A stretch of DNA of 64,000 nucleotides from NCBI GenBank assembly GCA_904066235.2, contig CAJFCV020000001.1, forward strand, positions 3,286,001-3,350,000. Direction: 5' to 3'. Shown here piece after piece: positions 1-14,233 of the stretch. The notes beneath the pieces are model-generated. The model saw only the letters and a list, made by a program, of their open reading frames with translations. It was not told where the DNA came from and made no database searches. Every line of letters starts with the position of its first letter. Position 1 is the stretch's first letter. Source of the DNA: Bursaphelenchus xylophilus. Its lineage: Eukaryota > Nematoda > Chromadorea > Rhabditida > Aphelenchoididae. The position numbers and the translations under genes were made by a program.

Positions 1-1420
1 CTGGAAACTTACTGTAATCAGTTGACATTCGGATTATAGTTTGTGTATGAGCTCTTTTCTAAGCCGCTGCTGGCGAAATACCTATGTTATACGGTTTATG
101 CGGCAAACGGTGGTTTATATTATACTAGGTTCATCGATATGATGATCTTCAGAATTTGACTGTACAATGGTGAAGGATTACTTTTGACTTGAAATATTTT
201 GAACATATCACGGTTATGTGTGTGTTTGGTAAATAGTACTGCCAGTTTAGGTATTTTTTCTGCTTTAAGGGGACTATTGTAATATATACATAAGATGATT
301 GTATTGATTGTGAGCTTTTGGCAGATCGTTAAAATCACTTGATATTTGGAATAGTGATGGAATATGAGTTGTCTTGTAGTGTGGTAGTGTTGCTGCTATT
401 TTTTTAGTCCATCGGCCACGGGAAATTACATTTAACCACGGTCCATTGCTGACGTATATATATCTTTTCAAAAAAACATATTTTTCAATTAGAAAAGAAT
501 TGTAAAATACGATGGCGCCAATCTGGCACAATTCCATATCTGGAAAGCTCCACAAGCTTCCCAAATTTCCACAGTTTCCCTGCAAACCTTCCAGAATCTC
601 CCTTTTCCTCAAATTTCAAATTTCTGCCCTCTCCGTCGTAGGCGAGCGGTTAATACCAGCGCATAATCTGACCCCTCTCCCTCTCCGAACAACAAAGCGC
701 GCTATTTTCGGCGCAAAGTTCCGCGACGAACGGCCCCGAAAAAGGCGGCCGAAACGGAAGGGAAGCGGCTCATCCCTCTCCACCCGGAATGCTAATCCCA
801 TCGCACTGACTTGAACAGTGTACTATGCAACCTTATGGGGACAAATTTGCATAGCCGCGGGCGTGGCGAGCTATGCAAATTTTACGCAATTTTTGATGAT
901 TTTTTGAAATTTTTTTCAAATTTTTCGGGGAGAAAAATCATAATTTAAGGTAAAATACGAACGCCATTACTTTCACCATTTTATTTTCTTCTTATGGCAC
1001 ACTTTTTTCATCAAATTATGTTATCCATGACGAAAAAAATCAAGAATTATTTTTTGACCCCGCACCGTGCAAAAAGCGAGCGTTATTTTCGTTCGCCCTG
1101 AGGGCTTTTGGGATGATGAATTATTGATTTATTATGGACATGAAATGCTCTGTTGTTTCGTCCATTTTCCGATGATTTTGAGCAGTACATTTTTTGAAAA
1201 TTTTTTAAATAAAAGTCCGGATTTTATTGTAAAAAATCAAAATTTTTTGATTCACAAGGGCGGAATATTACTGAGCAGGCTGGAATTTCGGGCTTTACAT
1301 GGATGATTTAACTATTTTTTGCGAAAAATTTATACTTTTTGATCAAAAAATAGCTTTTTCAGAGGTCCGAAAAAACCGTATTTTACAAAAAATTCCTGAA
1401 TCTTTTAAAATTAAAATAGT
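1..1420. other. intergenic AT-rich DNA upstream of goa-1, no gene seen
   Basis: No open frame here has codon structure or splice sites that I can support. A short GC-rich patch lies at about 620-800. The 10-mer GTAAAATACG (or its complement) occurs at about 502, 949 and 1377. An octamer-like ATGCAAAT occurs near 876 inside a small GC-rich palindromic patch (about 850-890). The stretch near 117-130 carries the TATAATATAA-type motif described in the findings. Confidence 0.5.
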
Positions 1421-4400
1421 GGTCAAAACAAAGTGTATCCCTCCGAAAACCCCATAGACACAACGGAAAACGGAGAGAACCCCAACGAAACCCGCCGAAT
1501 ATCATGCAAAACCGAGAGATTCGGGGGGAAATTTCGCGCGGAACGAAGAGAGCGCCCTCGCCTTGCCGCCTTCTGCCCCATACATAGTTTGTCGCGGGGC
1601 CGGAATAAGCCAATTCTCCGTCGGCCACAAACATTCGGCCCCCAACATTTTTTTTCGGGGGGGACGACAGAGCGCGGCCGAAACATTGGGCCGCGGCGGC
1701 CGAGAGCGGGCAGAGAGGCAGAATAAAAAATGGAAAATTGGCTACAACTACATTCTTCTTCCCCGCAAAGCCAAATTTGAATGAAATTGAGGGCGCGCCG
1801 AGAGAGTATTGGAGGTGGGGAGAGCGCGCAGACGTAGCGGAAAGTTGATGAAACAGCGAGTGATATGGCGGCGGAGAGGGAGCCAAATGCAAGGAAAAGG
1901 GTCTAGTGGGATGTAAGCTGTATTGTAGCACTCGGATTTTGAGATTCGGGTACCTGGGGGTACTGTAATTTCGCGTTTTTTTAAATGTAAGCGTTTTTTT
2001 CGGATTTGTGGAGATTTTTGGCTGAAAAGGAATGTTTTACTGGGAAATTTTAATTTTAACGGATACAAATACGCCCAATGTCAATAGTTGTATTTTAAAA
2101 ATTCTTGGATACTGTATTTTCACCTTAAAATGTGATTTTTTAGGATTTTTTGCGATTTTTGGAATTTTTTGGAAATAACGGTTTTTACAGTACTGTTTAC
2201 TTACTTTTACAGACTAAAAGACAGACGATATGAGTAATCACGTATTTTACAATCATTTACAATTGTTTTTTCAATTTCTTTCTCCTCAAAAACACCCTAA
2301 AATACGAGACATTTGAGGCATTGTGGAAGCCGGCGAGACGGGCAGAGAACGCGACGAGATGTTAAAAAATTTTTATCCCTCGGAAATCATCTGGCCGCGG
2401 CTCTAAGCCCAAGTCAATTTCAAGCCCGCCGGCCATCCGCCGAGAGAGCACGGCGCGTCGAGAGAGCGGCCAGAGAAAAAGTAATGGGAAGAGAGGGGAA
2501 AAGGTTGGGCCGCAGCCACAACGCGGTTACCGGAGTGGGTCGAGAGAAAGGAAGAGGGCGATTGCGTCACCGGAAGTGCGGAGAGGCCGGGCGAAACGAG
2601 GAGAGCGGCGGCCCCCCGCGGCCGAAAACAACCCCACCAATTTTCGTGGGAACCGCCGCATAAATTGATCGCGTATTATGCAAATTAGCGTTGAATGGAG
2701 GGGTCGCACACCTTTCAAAAAAATTTTTTTTTGGATATTGGTTTACATGACGTCATTTTTTGTTGGGTTTTGGGGAGTTTGGAAGTTTCCGGAATTTTGG
2801 GATTTTTTGTTTTTAAAGAGGTAAAACAAATTTTGTTGTTGCATTTTCGAGTAAAATACGGCTTAAAATTACTGTTAAAATTCATTTTAAATAATTTTTT
2901 AAATTTTTTGAATTTTCAAAATAAAAAAAAATTTTGAAAAATTCGAAAAAAATGGTGAATACGGGTCATACTAGTCTAATTTTTGGCGGTTACACTGTGC
3001 AGAAAAATTCAGGGTGCTAGCGACATCCCAAAAAAACCAATTGCACGGTGCAAAAAGCAAGAAATTGCACAGTGCAAAGAAAATTTTTTTTTGCACAGTG
3101 CAGTCGCAAAAACCACTCTAACTACTCTGCGAATGCATTAGTAACTAATTCTGACTGAATTTTACTATTTTTGCGATATTTTTTATTCATTTTTTTGATT
3201 TTTTAATTTTCATTTTTTTCAATTTTTTATTTTTCAAAAATTTCGAATTTTTCGAAAAGTCTCTCCAAAATTTCCGCAACTTTCAAAAACGCCTTCTTTC
3301 CACCTCCATTTGGACCCCAAATTGTCAACGAGAAAAGACAAAAGGTCCCTCTGTTGTGGCGCAAAGACCATTCGTTTCGGGGAGGGCGGTTAGAGACGGA
3401 CCCAGCGAAATTGCCGTCTTTTCTGCCCCCAGGGAACGGGCCCGAAACTCTCGCTTTCTCTCTCTTTTCCGATAAGGCCAAGCGGCGGCGCCCCCTAAGT
3501 CGTCGTCCGATTGCCGGCGCTTCGCCGAGAGAGCGGGCAGAGAGGCGGAAAGTCGGGCAGGGAATAAGGCGCCGAGTGTCGGTCCGGCTTTCCCGAGCGA
3601 GGAAAGAGCGACGGAGAGAGAGAGAGAGCGCCGCCAAACCCCCCAAACTGGGCTCCTTTTCTGGCCAAACGCCGGCGTGTCCAAGCCCCCCAGAATTTTC
3701 CTCCTTTCGCCGGCGACAAGGCCGCTTTTTTGTCCCTATTGATTTTCGTTTCCTTGCCCCGAAAAAGGCAACGCACCCTGACCCCCCATTTCTCGCTTTC
3801 TTCGGCGTTTCGGCCGTTGGGCCGCTCTTCGTCCGGCCTCCCTCTCGTTTTGCGCGCAATGCCGTCCCGTTTTCTGCGTGCAGCTGGTTACTATGACCAT
3901 GTATTCGCCTTCACTTGCCCCCCTCGACTTTTCTCTGCGCCCCACGAAAAGCGTTGTGTTTCCCTCCGCACTGATGCATTCAGAATACATTTGCGGTGCG
4001 TATATAGCGCATGCGGGCGAACGCTATGGCCACATATGGCCGATTTTGTCGTCTGCTGCGCTCTCTTGCCTCAGGCAAAACGTCGCTCTCTATGGCTTTT
4101 GTTTCTCGTTTTTTGGGATTTTTGCGCCCTGAGGCGTTGTATGTAGATTTTTGAAATTTTGAAATATGAATTCAACACATGAATGCATATTACGTATTTT
4201 ACATATCATTTTGCTGTGATTGTAAGCCTAGTGTTTTTGGAATAACCTTTTTTGCACAGTGCACTCAAATTTGGACCTTTTTCTTTGCACGGCCCAGAAT
4301 TTTCTTGTAGCCGGAGGCACCTTCAATCTAGCCATTCTATATTCAATATCAGATCATTATCTATCGCTGAACAAAGTTCTATAGTTCTGTTGCGATTCCG

Positions 4401-4760
4401 TCGCCCCAAAAAAGCCTCTCGAAAGTCGGCCCCATTCCGCACATACGCACCGTGCATTCGGCCGCACCACCGCTACGGCGGTGCGGGGGAGAGGGCCTCA
4501 ACTTCAGCGTCTTCTTCTCCACATCGTCTTCCATCGGCCGCTTCGCTTTTGGGCCGCCGCTTTGCCCCCGAAAACGGCCAAGGAAGAAGAAGATGCAGAA
4601 AAGCGGCGGCGGCGAAGACGGACGATGGCGGCGGCCCGCTCTCCCGAAGACGACGCCACGCTGAAGAAGCACACAGAAGCCTTCTCCGCCCTGCACACCA
4701 CCACTGACTGCCCCACACCACCCCTGCGGCCCCTCCGCTCTTGCCCCCAGTTTTTCGTTC
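1420..4760. promoter_or_regulatory. cluster of GC-rich, GAGA-containing islands
   Basis: Four GC-rich blocks (about 1420-1930, 2310-2665, 3370-4000 and 4400-4760) interrupt AT-rich DNA. They share purine-rich strings such as GAGAGAGCGGGCAGAGAGGC (about 3527) and GAGAGCGGGCAGAGAGGC (about 1703), and a (GA)n run near 3615. They are rich in CpG and GGCCG. Long open frames on both strands are by-products of the GC content: no signal peptide, domain or exon pattern is visible. In worms, GAGA-type GC-rich blocks are often promoters or enhancers, so I infer distal regulatory DNA, possibly for goa-1. The GCACNGTGC palindrome also occurs at about 3042, 3065, 3093 and 4253. Non-coding RNA genes cannot be excluded. 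Confidence 0.35.
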
Positions 4761-6870
4761 GTTTATATCAAGTCTATCGGAAAATGTTTTTTCACTCAGT
4801 AACCGGGCCCCCCACTCGCTTATTTGCCTTCATTATCGATGATTTGCCGACCGGATCCGGCGTCGATCCGTGTTGTTTGGGTCCGCCAAACAACACGCTT
4901 CCCGCATGCCGGAGGCGTTTTGCGTCGCTTTGTGGGAATATTTGGAAATCCGACGCTTTTATGTTATCCATGGACATCAGCTGATGCCACCTAGAGCGTT
5001 CGCCCGTTTCGCTGCGTGATCGGTATAGTTTCTGCGCGCAAATGTAGTAGTAGATACTACACATACTCCGCTTTCGTCCTACATCGGATATCCGGTATTT
5101 TGGTCATCCAAAAATATCGACAATCCGCTTTCGAAAAAAGTGGACTTCTTCGAGCCGCTTTTTCAAAGTTTTTGCGATTTCTTCGGATCCAGAGCGGCCA
5201 TATGGCCAATACTCATCACAACGACACTTTGCTTCAATAGCCATATTATCCCAACTTAAGCACGTTCAGTTGTCCGCTAGATTTCTTGGAATGCCATCTT
5301 AACTTTTACGTCCAAAATCTTAAAAAAGTAGCCCATTTTGTAGCGCCAATATCTTGGTTGAAGAGAATTGTAGATTCCCCAAACTAGCACGTTTCGCAAG
5401 CCCATTCACTACGCTACTTTTGCATATTAAACGGGAAGGTCTAGTGTTACCCCGCTTTCGGCCGCTACCCCATTTCTCCCACCTCCATTTGGTTTCCCCG
5501 CATTCAGAAACCCCCCCCCCCGCCCGGATCTTCGAATTTCTCCCTTATTATGTCGCATTTCCTTTGCAGACCGTTCAGCCCGCGAAACCCGCAATTATGA
5601 TGTCCACTAATTACGCACGCCCTGCGGCATTTCGCCGGTGGAATTGCGGCGAATTTCGGGACGGAAATGTTTTCGCGGGGATTTTGTTTTTGTTTCATTC
5701 CGAATATGGGGAGGGGATGAGTAATGGCGTGGAATCATCAACATGGTCCTCAAAATTCTAAATTCTTTCCGATTTGTAATTTGCGACAGCTCGAATGATC
5801 GCATGCAATTTTTTTTTGATGACTAAAACGATTTTTTTTCGATTTTTTTTGCTGTTTTATAGCTAAAAATGGGATTTTTTGATGACAAAAAAAAAGTTTT
5901 CACTGTCACCATTTATAAAGAATTCGTATTTTACCCAAAAAATGCTCTGTTATTTGCATAATATTCAAATTTTTCGCCAAAAATCGACTTTTCCCCCCAT
6001 TTTGCGCCATCGAAGAGACTCTTTTTATTATATCCCACCCAAAAAAGCGGGCAGTAAATACCACGAAAATGGCCAATGAGAACCCCTCAAGGCTTCATTG
6101 AGCATTCTGACACAATAAATAAGCACGCCAGCCCACCGGAAATGCCGGTTGTACCCGCTGTTTACACACGGCGTTCCCCTGCCCTCAATGACGTCATCGT
6201 GGGGTGCGAAAAATCAGTGGTCATGGTGGATCCGGATCTTCATAAAATTTTAATCAGATATTGAGGTGTATAGCAGGAAGCCGAAATTCCGCGTATTTTA
6301 CCTTAATTTAGCCATTTGCATCAGAAAATTTCAAAAAAAAGTCGAAAAAATGGGGTTTTTCGATTTTTTCGCAGGGATTTTTGTTTACCGCCTGGGGCAA
6401 TATTTCATTTTTCTCTCGTTTTATCTTGTATTATTCGATTACTTGTCTTTTTTGATGGGGGATTTTAAAGGAAATCGAGATTTTTTTTGGGATTTTTTTT
6501 GTTCCAGACATTATTGGAGGTATTGGAGGGAGAGGACGTATTTTAAAGATTTCCGCCACTACGTTTTTATCCTTGGGGTATGGTTGATCATTGTGCACCT
6601 TTTATATCCTGTAACTTTTTTTGAACCTTCATATTTTAGCCATTTTCCGGAAGCTCTTTGATTTTTGATGATCTAACTTAATATAGCTGCTGTGGCTCTC
6701 AGAAAAAAGGTAGTCCAAAAATTCTTTGTGTGTTTGGAAGCTTAAATCATCTAGTTTTAACAGCTACTAGTCACTAAAGAACGTTGGGTACCAGCTACGG
6801 GCTACAGCTCGCCCAACTCGGACTGTTTTTGGTGTTTTCACGCGCCCTTAACAATATCCATTTATGCAGA
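4761..6870. other. intergenic region, no gene seen
   Basis: Mixed-composition DNA. Weak open frames (for example about 4481-4984 and 5354-5761) lack recognisable domains. A poly-C run of about 12 lies near 5510-5521. GTAAAATACG-type motifs occur at about 5928 and 6291. I can assign nothing further. Confidence 0.45.
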
Positions 6871-7330
6871 AAAGTCGCGGCGGCGGCGGCGGCGGGGGAA
6901 CGTCATCTCCGTCTTCTCCTTGTTCATCATCCCCTCTCTTGCGCTGTGGGGCCGTGTTTGGGCCGCGGGCATCGGATGGGGGGAGGGGGGCTTCAATTTG
7001 TCTCTTTCTTTCTTTCCGCGGCCTTCCCGCGGCCACGGTGTGCGGGAGTCGAAGAGAGTGGCTGCACAATTTTCTCCGCCATTTTCTTCGTCTTGCCCCA
7101 ACGCGGTGGTTCGGTCGCGTTCTCCCCCCTCACTCACTCCTCCGCCCCAAAAACGAATTCAAAAGTCGGGCCCAGCGGGCCGCGGCCGGCCGCCGGCCGA
7201 ACGCACCACCCGATTTCCCAGACGGGATTAGGCCCGGCCGCCGCTCGGGTAATCGACGCCTGGTTTCAGTAATGCGCGAGAATTGAAGGGGGGATAAGCA
7301 GTCGAGAAGCGGGGGCCCTCGAGTGCCGAA
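6870..7330. promoter_or_regulatory. GC-rich island upstream of goa-1
   Basis: A fifth GC-rich block with a GGC trinucleotide run near 6878-6895 and GGCCGCGG strings near 7175-7195. All overlapping frames are partly open, which is expected from the composition. By analogy with the blocks at 1.4-4.8 kb it could be a promoter or enhancer of the nearest downstream gene, goa-1. No TATA box or start codon context allows a firmer call. Confidence 0.3.
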
Positions 7331-8149
7331 GCTACTTGCCCAATTTTCGTAATTCCCTTTTTTGGGTCAACTCTTTCTCCGAGCGGTTTTGCACCGGAAG
7401 TCCTGTTTTTTCCCAAATTTTTTGGGGTTTCTTGATTCTTCTGGCTACAGAATGGCTTCATGAGAACACCATGAAAGCCCAGATCTGCTTTTACGTATTT
7501 TACACTTTAAAAAATCAATTTAATTTTTTTTTCAATTTTTCGAAAAATTTCAGTTTTTTTTCACAAAATAGCCGAAAAAAATGTAAACTGCTTGTATACG
7601 GTTCATTGTAAATTAATGTCCACTAAATTCCTTTCCGATTTTTGCCGAAAACACCATTAATTTTACCCCCTTTCCCCACTACCCCCATTTTCCTGACAAT
7701 TTTCAAAAAATCCCAATTTCGCCTTGAAATTTCCGCGATATTTTGCTGAAATCTTCCCGAGAAAGCCTACATCACTCACTCTTTCCATTTCAGGTAACAA
7801 ACAACTCACGAAGACCAGCAGTGTCGCGTGGCGACCAATAAACCGGCAGCTTCCCCTCCACTCAAGCTTGGCCACAGCCCCGCGTTCTGGACGTCTTGGC
7901 CGGCGCCTCACACATAGAAGACTAGTATTTATGAGACGCTCGGCACACACGCAGAGTCAGTTTTGATCCGAGAGGTGAGGAGATTTGAGATTTTTTGGGA
8001 GTTTTTTGGGAAATTTTGCTTTGATGTCTAGTGTAATATAAATTTTTGGCTGCAATAGGAGAGCATTCCAATTTTTGGATATTCTGATTATGTTTTCACA
8101 GAAACATAGCCCTTTACGAGGGACTTTCAAAAGGCAATAAGTAAAAAAT

Positions 8150-8425
8150 TAATTTTCTCTGACCGTCTCTCCTCATTTTGCGTACTCTCTCGCTAAAAAA
8201 GACTGTTGAATATCTCAGCTAGGGTTTCAAATCTCAAGCTGAAATTTTTAGTGATTGGTACACAGGATATTTACAAACTGTGTAAAAATTTTGAAGAAAA
8301 TCTAAGAACACCCCTTTCTGCTACTTCCATTTCATTCCAATGTCGAGTATAATATAATTTTCGCCTCGAAGTCAAACTTTCCTGCTCCAACAGCTAACAC
8401 ATGACCGACTAAAGTTCAAAAAGCT
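8150..8425. repeat. dispersed repeat, copy 1 of the CTCTCCTCATTTT family
   Basis: A block of about 275 bp that reappears at 11560-11840 with roughly three quarters or more of the bases matching by eye. Shared landmarks are TCTCTCCTCATTTT, ACTCTCTCGCT, TTGAATATCTCAGCT, CTTCCATTTCATTC and AGTATAATATAATTTTCGCC. More diverged relatives lie at about 34820-35040, 60018-60696 and 61360-61510. No open frame; probably an old non-autonomous element. Confidence 0.7.
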
Positions 8426-9012
8426 CAACTCTGTACGTTTCGGACGTCTCCCTTGCCCTATAAAGTCCTCCCCGAAAACCTGGGATTAAATGCCCGCAGG
8501 GCGGATTAGAAACCTTTTAGGGCCGCTGCACTCGCGTAATGCATCCCATTTCGCGGAAACGAATTTAAATTTTTATTTTAAATTAATTATCTTGTTTATA
8601 TTTTAATTACAATCTCTCAGCAAATGTCATAAACAAGAAGATTATTAACGCGGGATTAGCGCCTTCAGGGCTAATTAATGCGCTCACGTGAAACGTCTGC
8701 GTAGCGCCGTGATGCGAACGCCGGCATTTGCGTCGAACTGTTTGTGGATTTGGGTCGGTATCTTGGCACTTGCGACAGTTTTTGGGGGTATTTTGAGGTC
8801 GCCGAAAACAGATGAAAGATTTGTAGGCTAAATTACACTAGAAAAAAACCACAAACTTTTGTGGAAAATTCTGGATGGGAAATGGCGGGTTTTCCGAGGA
8901 TTTTGAGATTTCTGCGCGAAATTAATAAATCTAATGGACTCTAAAGCCTTTTTTATTTATTGCCTGAGGCCTTTTTGCATCAACCTGCTGAGTTTTTTAA
9001 ATATATTTTATA

Positions 9013-9092
9013 TATTTCTGTCGGGAAAATAATGAGCGGCGATGCGATTTTCGACGCGAAATTATGCTCATTATTTTCCCGACAGAGTGATA
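9013..9092. mobile_element. 80-bp MITE, CTGTCGGGAAAATAATG family
   Basis: Perfect terminal inverted repeats CTGTCGGGAAAATAATGAGC and its complement are separated by about 30 bp. The flanks are TA-rich (TATATTT and GTGATATA), consistent with a TA target. Other copies in this window lie at 9435-9586, 39300-39457, 39756-39895, 42339-42586, 45830-45986 and 60320-60380. The ends resemble Tc1/mariner-type MITEs in starting TCAGTCTG next to TA in the best copies. Confidence 0.8.
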
Positions 9093-9434
9093 TATGCACT
9101 TTCCCCTCTTACCACAAAAAAGATCACCTGTCCTTATCTAAAATTTAGCCCCCTGGGTGACACTTCTGACCAACTTTTGCCGAGCAACTCGACGCATGAC
9201 CGAAAACAAAGCAAAAGCCGCTAGCACTTGCGACTAATCCCCTTCTTTGTGTTTCAGGTGCGCCAGGTGAATTGGAAGTGCTCTTGGCGTGGACGAAGAA
9301 GAAGCTGGAAACCCGCGAACGAAAGGGCCGTGCAAGTTCGACACTGGTTTGATATCGAATACAATACGGTTGAAGTCGGCGTCGTTGCTCTAGCGAAAAG
9401 CCACATTTCTCGTGAGTTTCGAGCGTGATGACTA

Positions 9435-9586
9435 TATCAGTCTGTCGGGAAAATAATGAGCACTCTGTCGCATGGAAAATCGCATCGCCGAGAAAATGAA
9501 GTTGCGATAAAATCACATTTCTTTTCACTTCAGCGACACGATTTTCGATGCGACAGAGATCTCATTATTTTCCCGACAGACTGATA
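9435..9586. mobile_element. 150-bp MITE, CTGTCGGGAAAATAATG family
   Basis: Begins TATCAGTCTGTCGGG and ends CCCGACAGACTGATA, a near-perfect inverted repeat continuing inward through ATAATGAG and a second inverted segment around CTGTCGCATGGAAAATCGCATCG. No coding capacity. It sits between two candidate 5' UTR exons of goa-1. Confidence 0.8.
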
Positions 9587-9813
9587 GTTTATTTGTCAAA
9601 AAACGAGGCACATATTGAGGACCTAGCTTTACCATTCTCCCCATTCCAGACCCGCAACAGCTCGGTCGAGGCCCAGCCAACGGAACGCGCAGCCAGCCGA
9701 CCCCATCCGGTCCTCGCCACGCGGAATTCGGCGCCCTCGAACCGCGGAACGTCGTCGCCTCAAAAACAAGGAAAAATTTCTAAGCCGATCGGCGGTTTGC
9801 GGACCGCTTGTAA

Positions 9814-12148
<2,335 letters not shown>

Positions 12149-12960
12149 AAGCCCCCCGATTGCACTCTTTTCACCCCCGCCCTCTACTCCTCAGTCCTCC
12201 CAGCGCGTTCTCAGCGCCCGCAGTTGTGGACAAGTTATACGACGAAAGGTGTCCCGCCGGGCATTGCCCGAAACCCGTTTTTTGAGCATTTGCCTGTGTA
12301 ATTTAGTCTGTTATTGGTCTAGTCGGGGGCGCCAGCAGCGGCACCGCCCACCCCTTCCCCTCCGCGCCCCTAGTGGTCTAGTTGTCTTTGACGCCAAAAC
12401 CCCAGCCCGTCAACGTAGCGGCCGTTTTGTCCATTTTTCGGAACATGGTTTCGATTCGCTCCCCATTTTTCTCTTGGAAATCTTGCCCTCAACCGCCTAA
12501 TTTAGGTCTCGAACGGTAAAAAAAAATTAGGTCGACATTTATGCAAATTTACGTCATATTAAGGTCACTTGTCCCTCCCTCCCTCCCTCTCTCTCTCTGT
12601 TTGAAGTCCCGCTTGTCCACATAGCTCCAAGGTTTTAAAAATATTGAACATAGTCATCTAGTCCGAAAAGAATCACAGCTTTAAGAAGTCAGCCTGTATT
12701 TTTCTCCTCCCCCTCCCAAAACTGAGAGTATTACTTTTCTTCGTATTCGATTTCCTCTGTTTCTCTCTCTCTCTGCCCTCTCTCTCACCACCAGACGTTC
12801 TCTCTTTTCTCTGTTTTCTTTCTCTTCCCTCCCCCCAACACTAAATCCCCGCGTTTCTCGTCGGCTTTTTTTTCTTTTTTAATTATTTTAAATATATTTT
12901 ATTGTATAACTTCGGATTGTGTTTTTACAAGTAATTAAATTTTAATACTCGAAATTCGTT
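12149..12960 (+). other. goa-1: probable goa-1 3' UTR and downstream flank
   Basis: Pyrimidine-rich DNA immediately after the stop codon (CCCTCCCTCCCTC and CTCTCTCTCTG runs at about 12575-12600, CTCTCTCTCTCTGCC near 12760), with T-rich and TATTTTATTGTATAA-like sequence near 12890-12910 that could serve polyadenylation. It is distinct from the surrounding AT-rich repeats. The exact 3' end cannot be set from sequence. Confidence 0.4.
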
Positions 12961-13433
12961 TCTTTTTCTATCAAAACGGCGTATTTTTAGTTTTACTGCA
13001 CTGTGCAAGGCCAAAAATTGAGCCCCATTTTTGGATCACCCGGTCGATTTTTTCGGCAAACTTTGGAAGTACTAAGTAGACTATGATCTGATCAACAGCA
13101 CTAGGCAGCTTTTACATTACAGTAGAGATCAAATTTTCCGCTAGATCAAATTCAATTTTTCGGCCGCACAGTGCGCTTTTCAAGTTTTCCCCGAGTAAAG
13201 TGCCGTTTGGAGAGTATTTCCGTGAATTTAACTACTAGATCAGCCGTATTGTTTTTCGAATCTTGTTAAATCTTGCTCCATTCTTTCTTTGTCAGTTTAC
13301 TTTGTGGATTTTTAATTATTCGGATATTTAGCCATTTTTTTTTGCTTGTAATTTGAAGAAATAAACGTTAAAAATGTCTGAAATCATAAACGAAAAACTT
13401 TTAGCATTCTCTACAAGACCTCCATAACATTTG

Positions 13434-13625
13434 ACCATGTTATACGACTAAACATGTCAAAAACATTTTCTGTCGTATAAACTGTCACCCATATAATATT
13501 TATAGAAAATTTGCTTACTACAGACGTCAAAAGTCTTTATTCCATCCCAATTAAAAATTTCTTCATGATTGAACCATTTTATACGACGAAACATGTCCGA
13601 ACATATTTCACCGTATAAAATGTCC
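13434..13625. repeat. two short TATACGA hairpin elements
   Basis: Each element is about 50 bp: arms CATTTTATACGACGAAA or variants, a spacer containing ACATGTC, and the complement ending CGTATAAAATGTC. Copies at 13434-13488 and 13573-13625. The same family recurs at 15903-16215 and 18449-18848 on both strands of the next gene's introns. Confidence 0.75.
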
Positions 13626-14233
13626 CTCGACCAAAAAAGGCTCTCTCTGCCCCTACCTTACAATTCCATCGATCAGATACTAAAAGAACGACAACTTTTA
13701 CCAAATCCTTTCTAGAAAAAAACACAATTTTATTACAAATTCCAAGGTATTTCGCATAAATAAAAATAAATGAAAAAATTTGCAAGAAAACAAAAAAAAT
13801 CTGGGAGTAAGAATTGTAATTCGAGAAATATTTGGCGATTTGGAGATACCGGTTTGACAATAGTGTACATATGGAGCAAAAAAGCCGCCTCATTTGTCCT
13901 TGGAGGAAAAATTTTGGGCTTATTTGAGGGGAAATGCGTGAGAAGATACGAAATACAAAAAAATAAAGTGAAAAGAGGATAAAAAAATCGACAAAAACAG
14001 CAGCCATTACTCTATCAACATTTTCATTTTGGAATTAAACAAAAAAACAAAAAATTCGAAAAAATTTCGAAATTTTGGGTCTCGACACGAAAACCTGAGA
14101 ATGTCCAAATCTTCAAAATTTCGATGTAAAAATGTTGCCAGAGCAATGGCAAAGTTCGATTAACAAAGCTGAAGTAAATAATGCCGGTGGCAATGTGAAA
14201 TTTGGACCCGTTTCAACAGCTACAGTATCCCAT

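Noticed and set aside
3227..3896. Overlapping 180-210 codon frames on both strands in a GC-rich island
   Set aside because: Simultaneous openness in several frames is a composition effect; low-complexity arginine/serine content and no recognisable domain.
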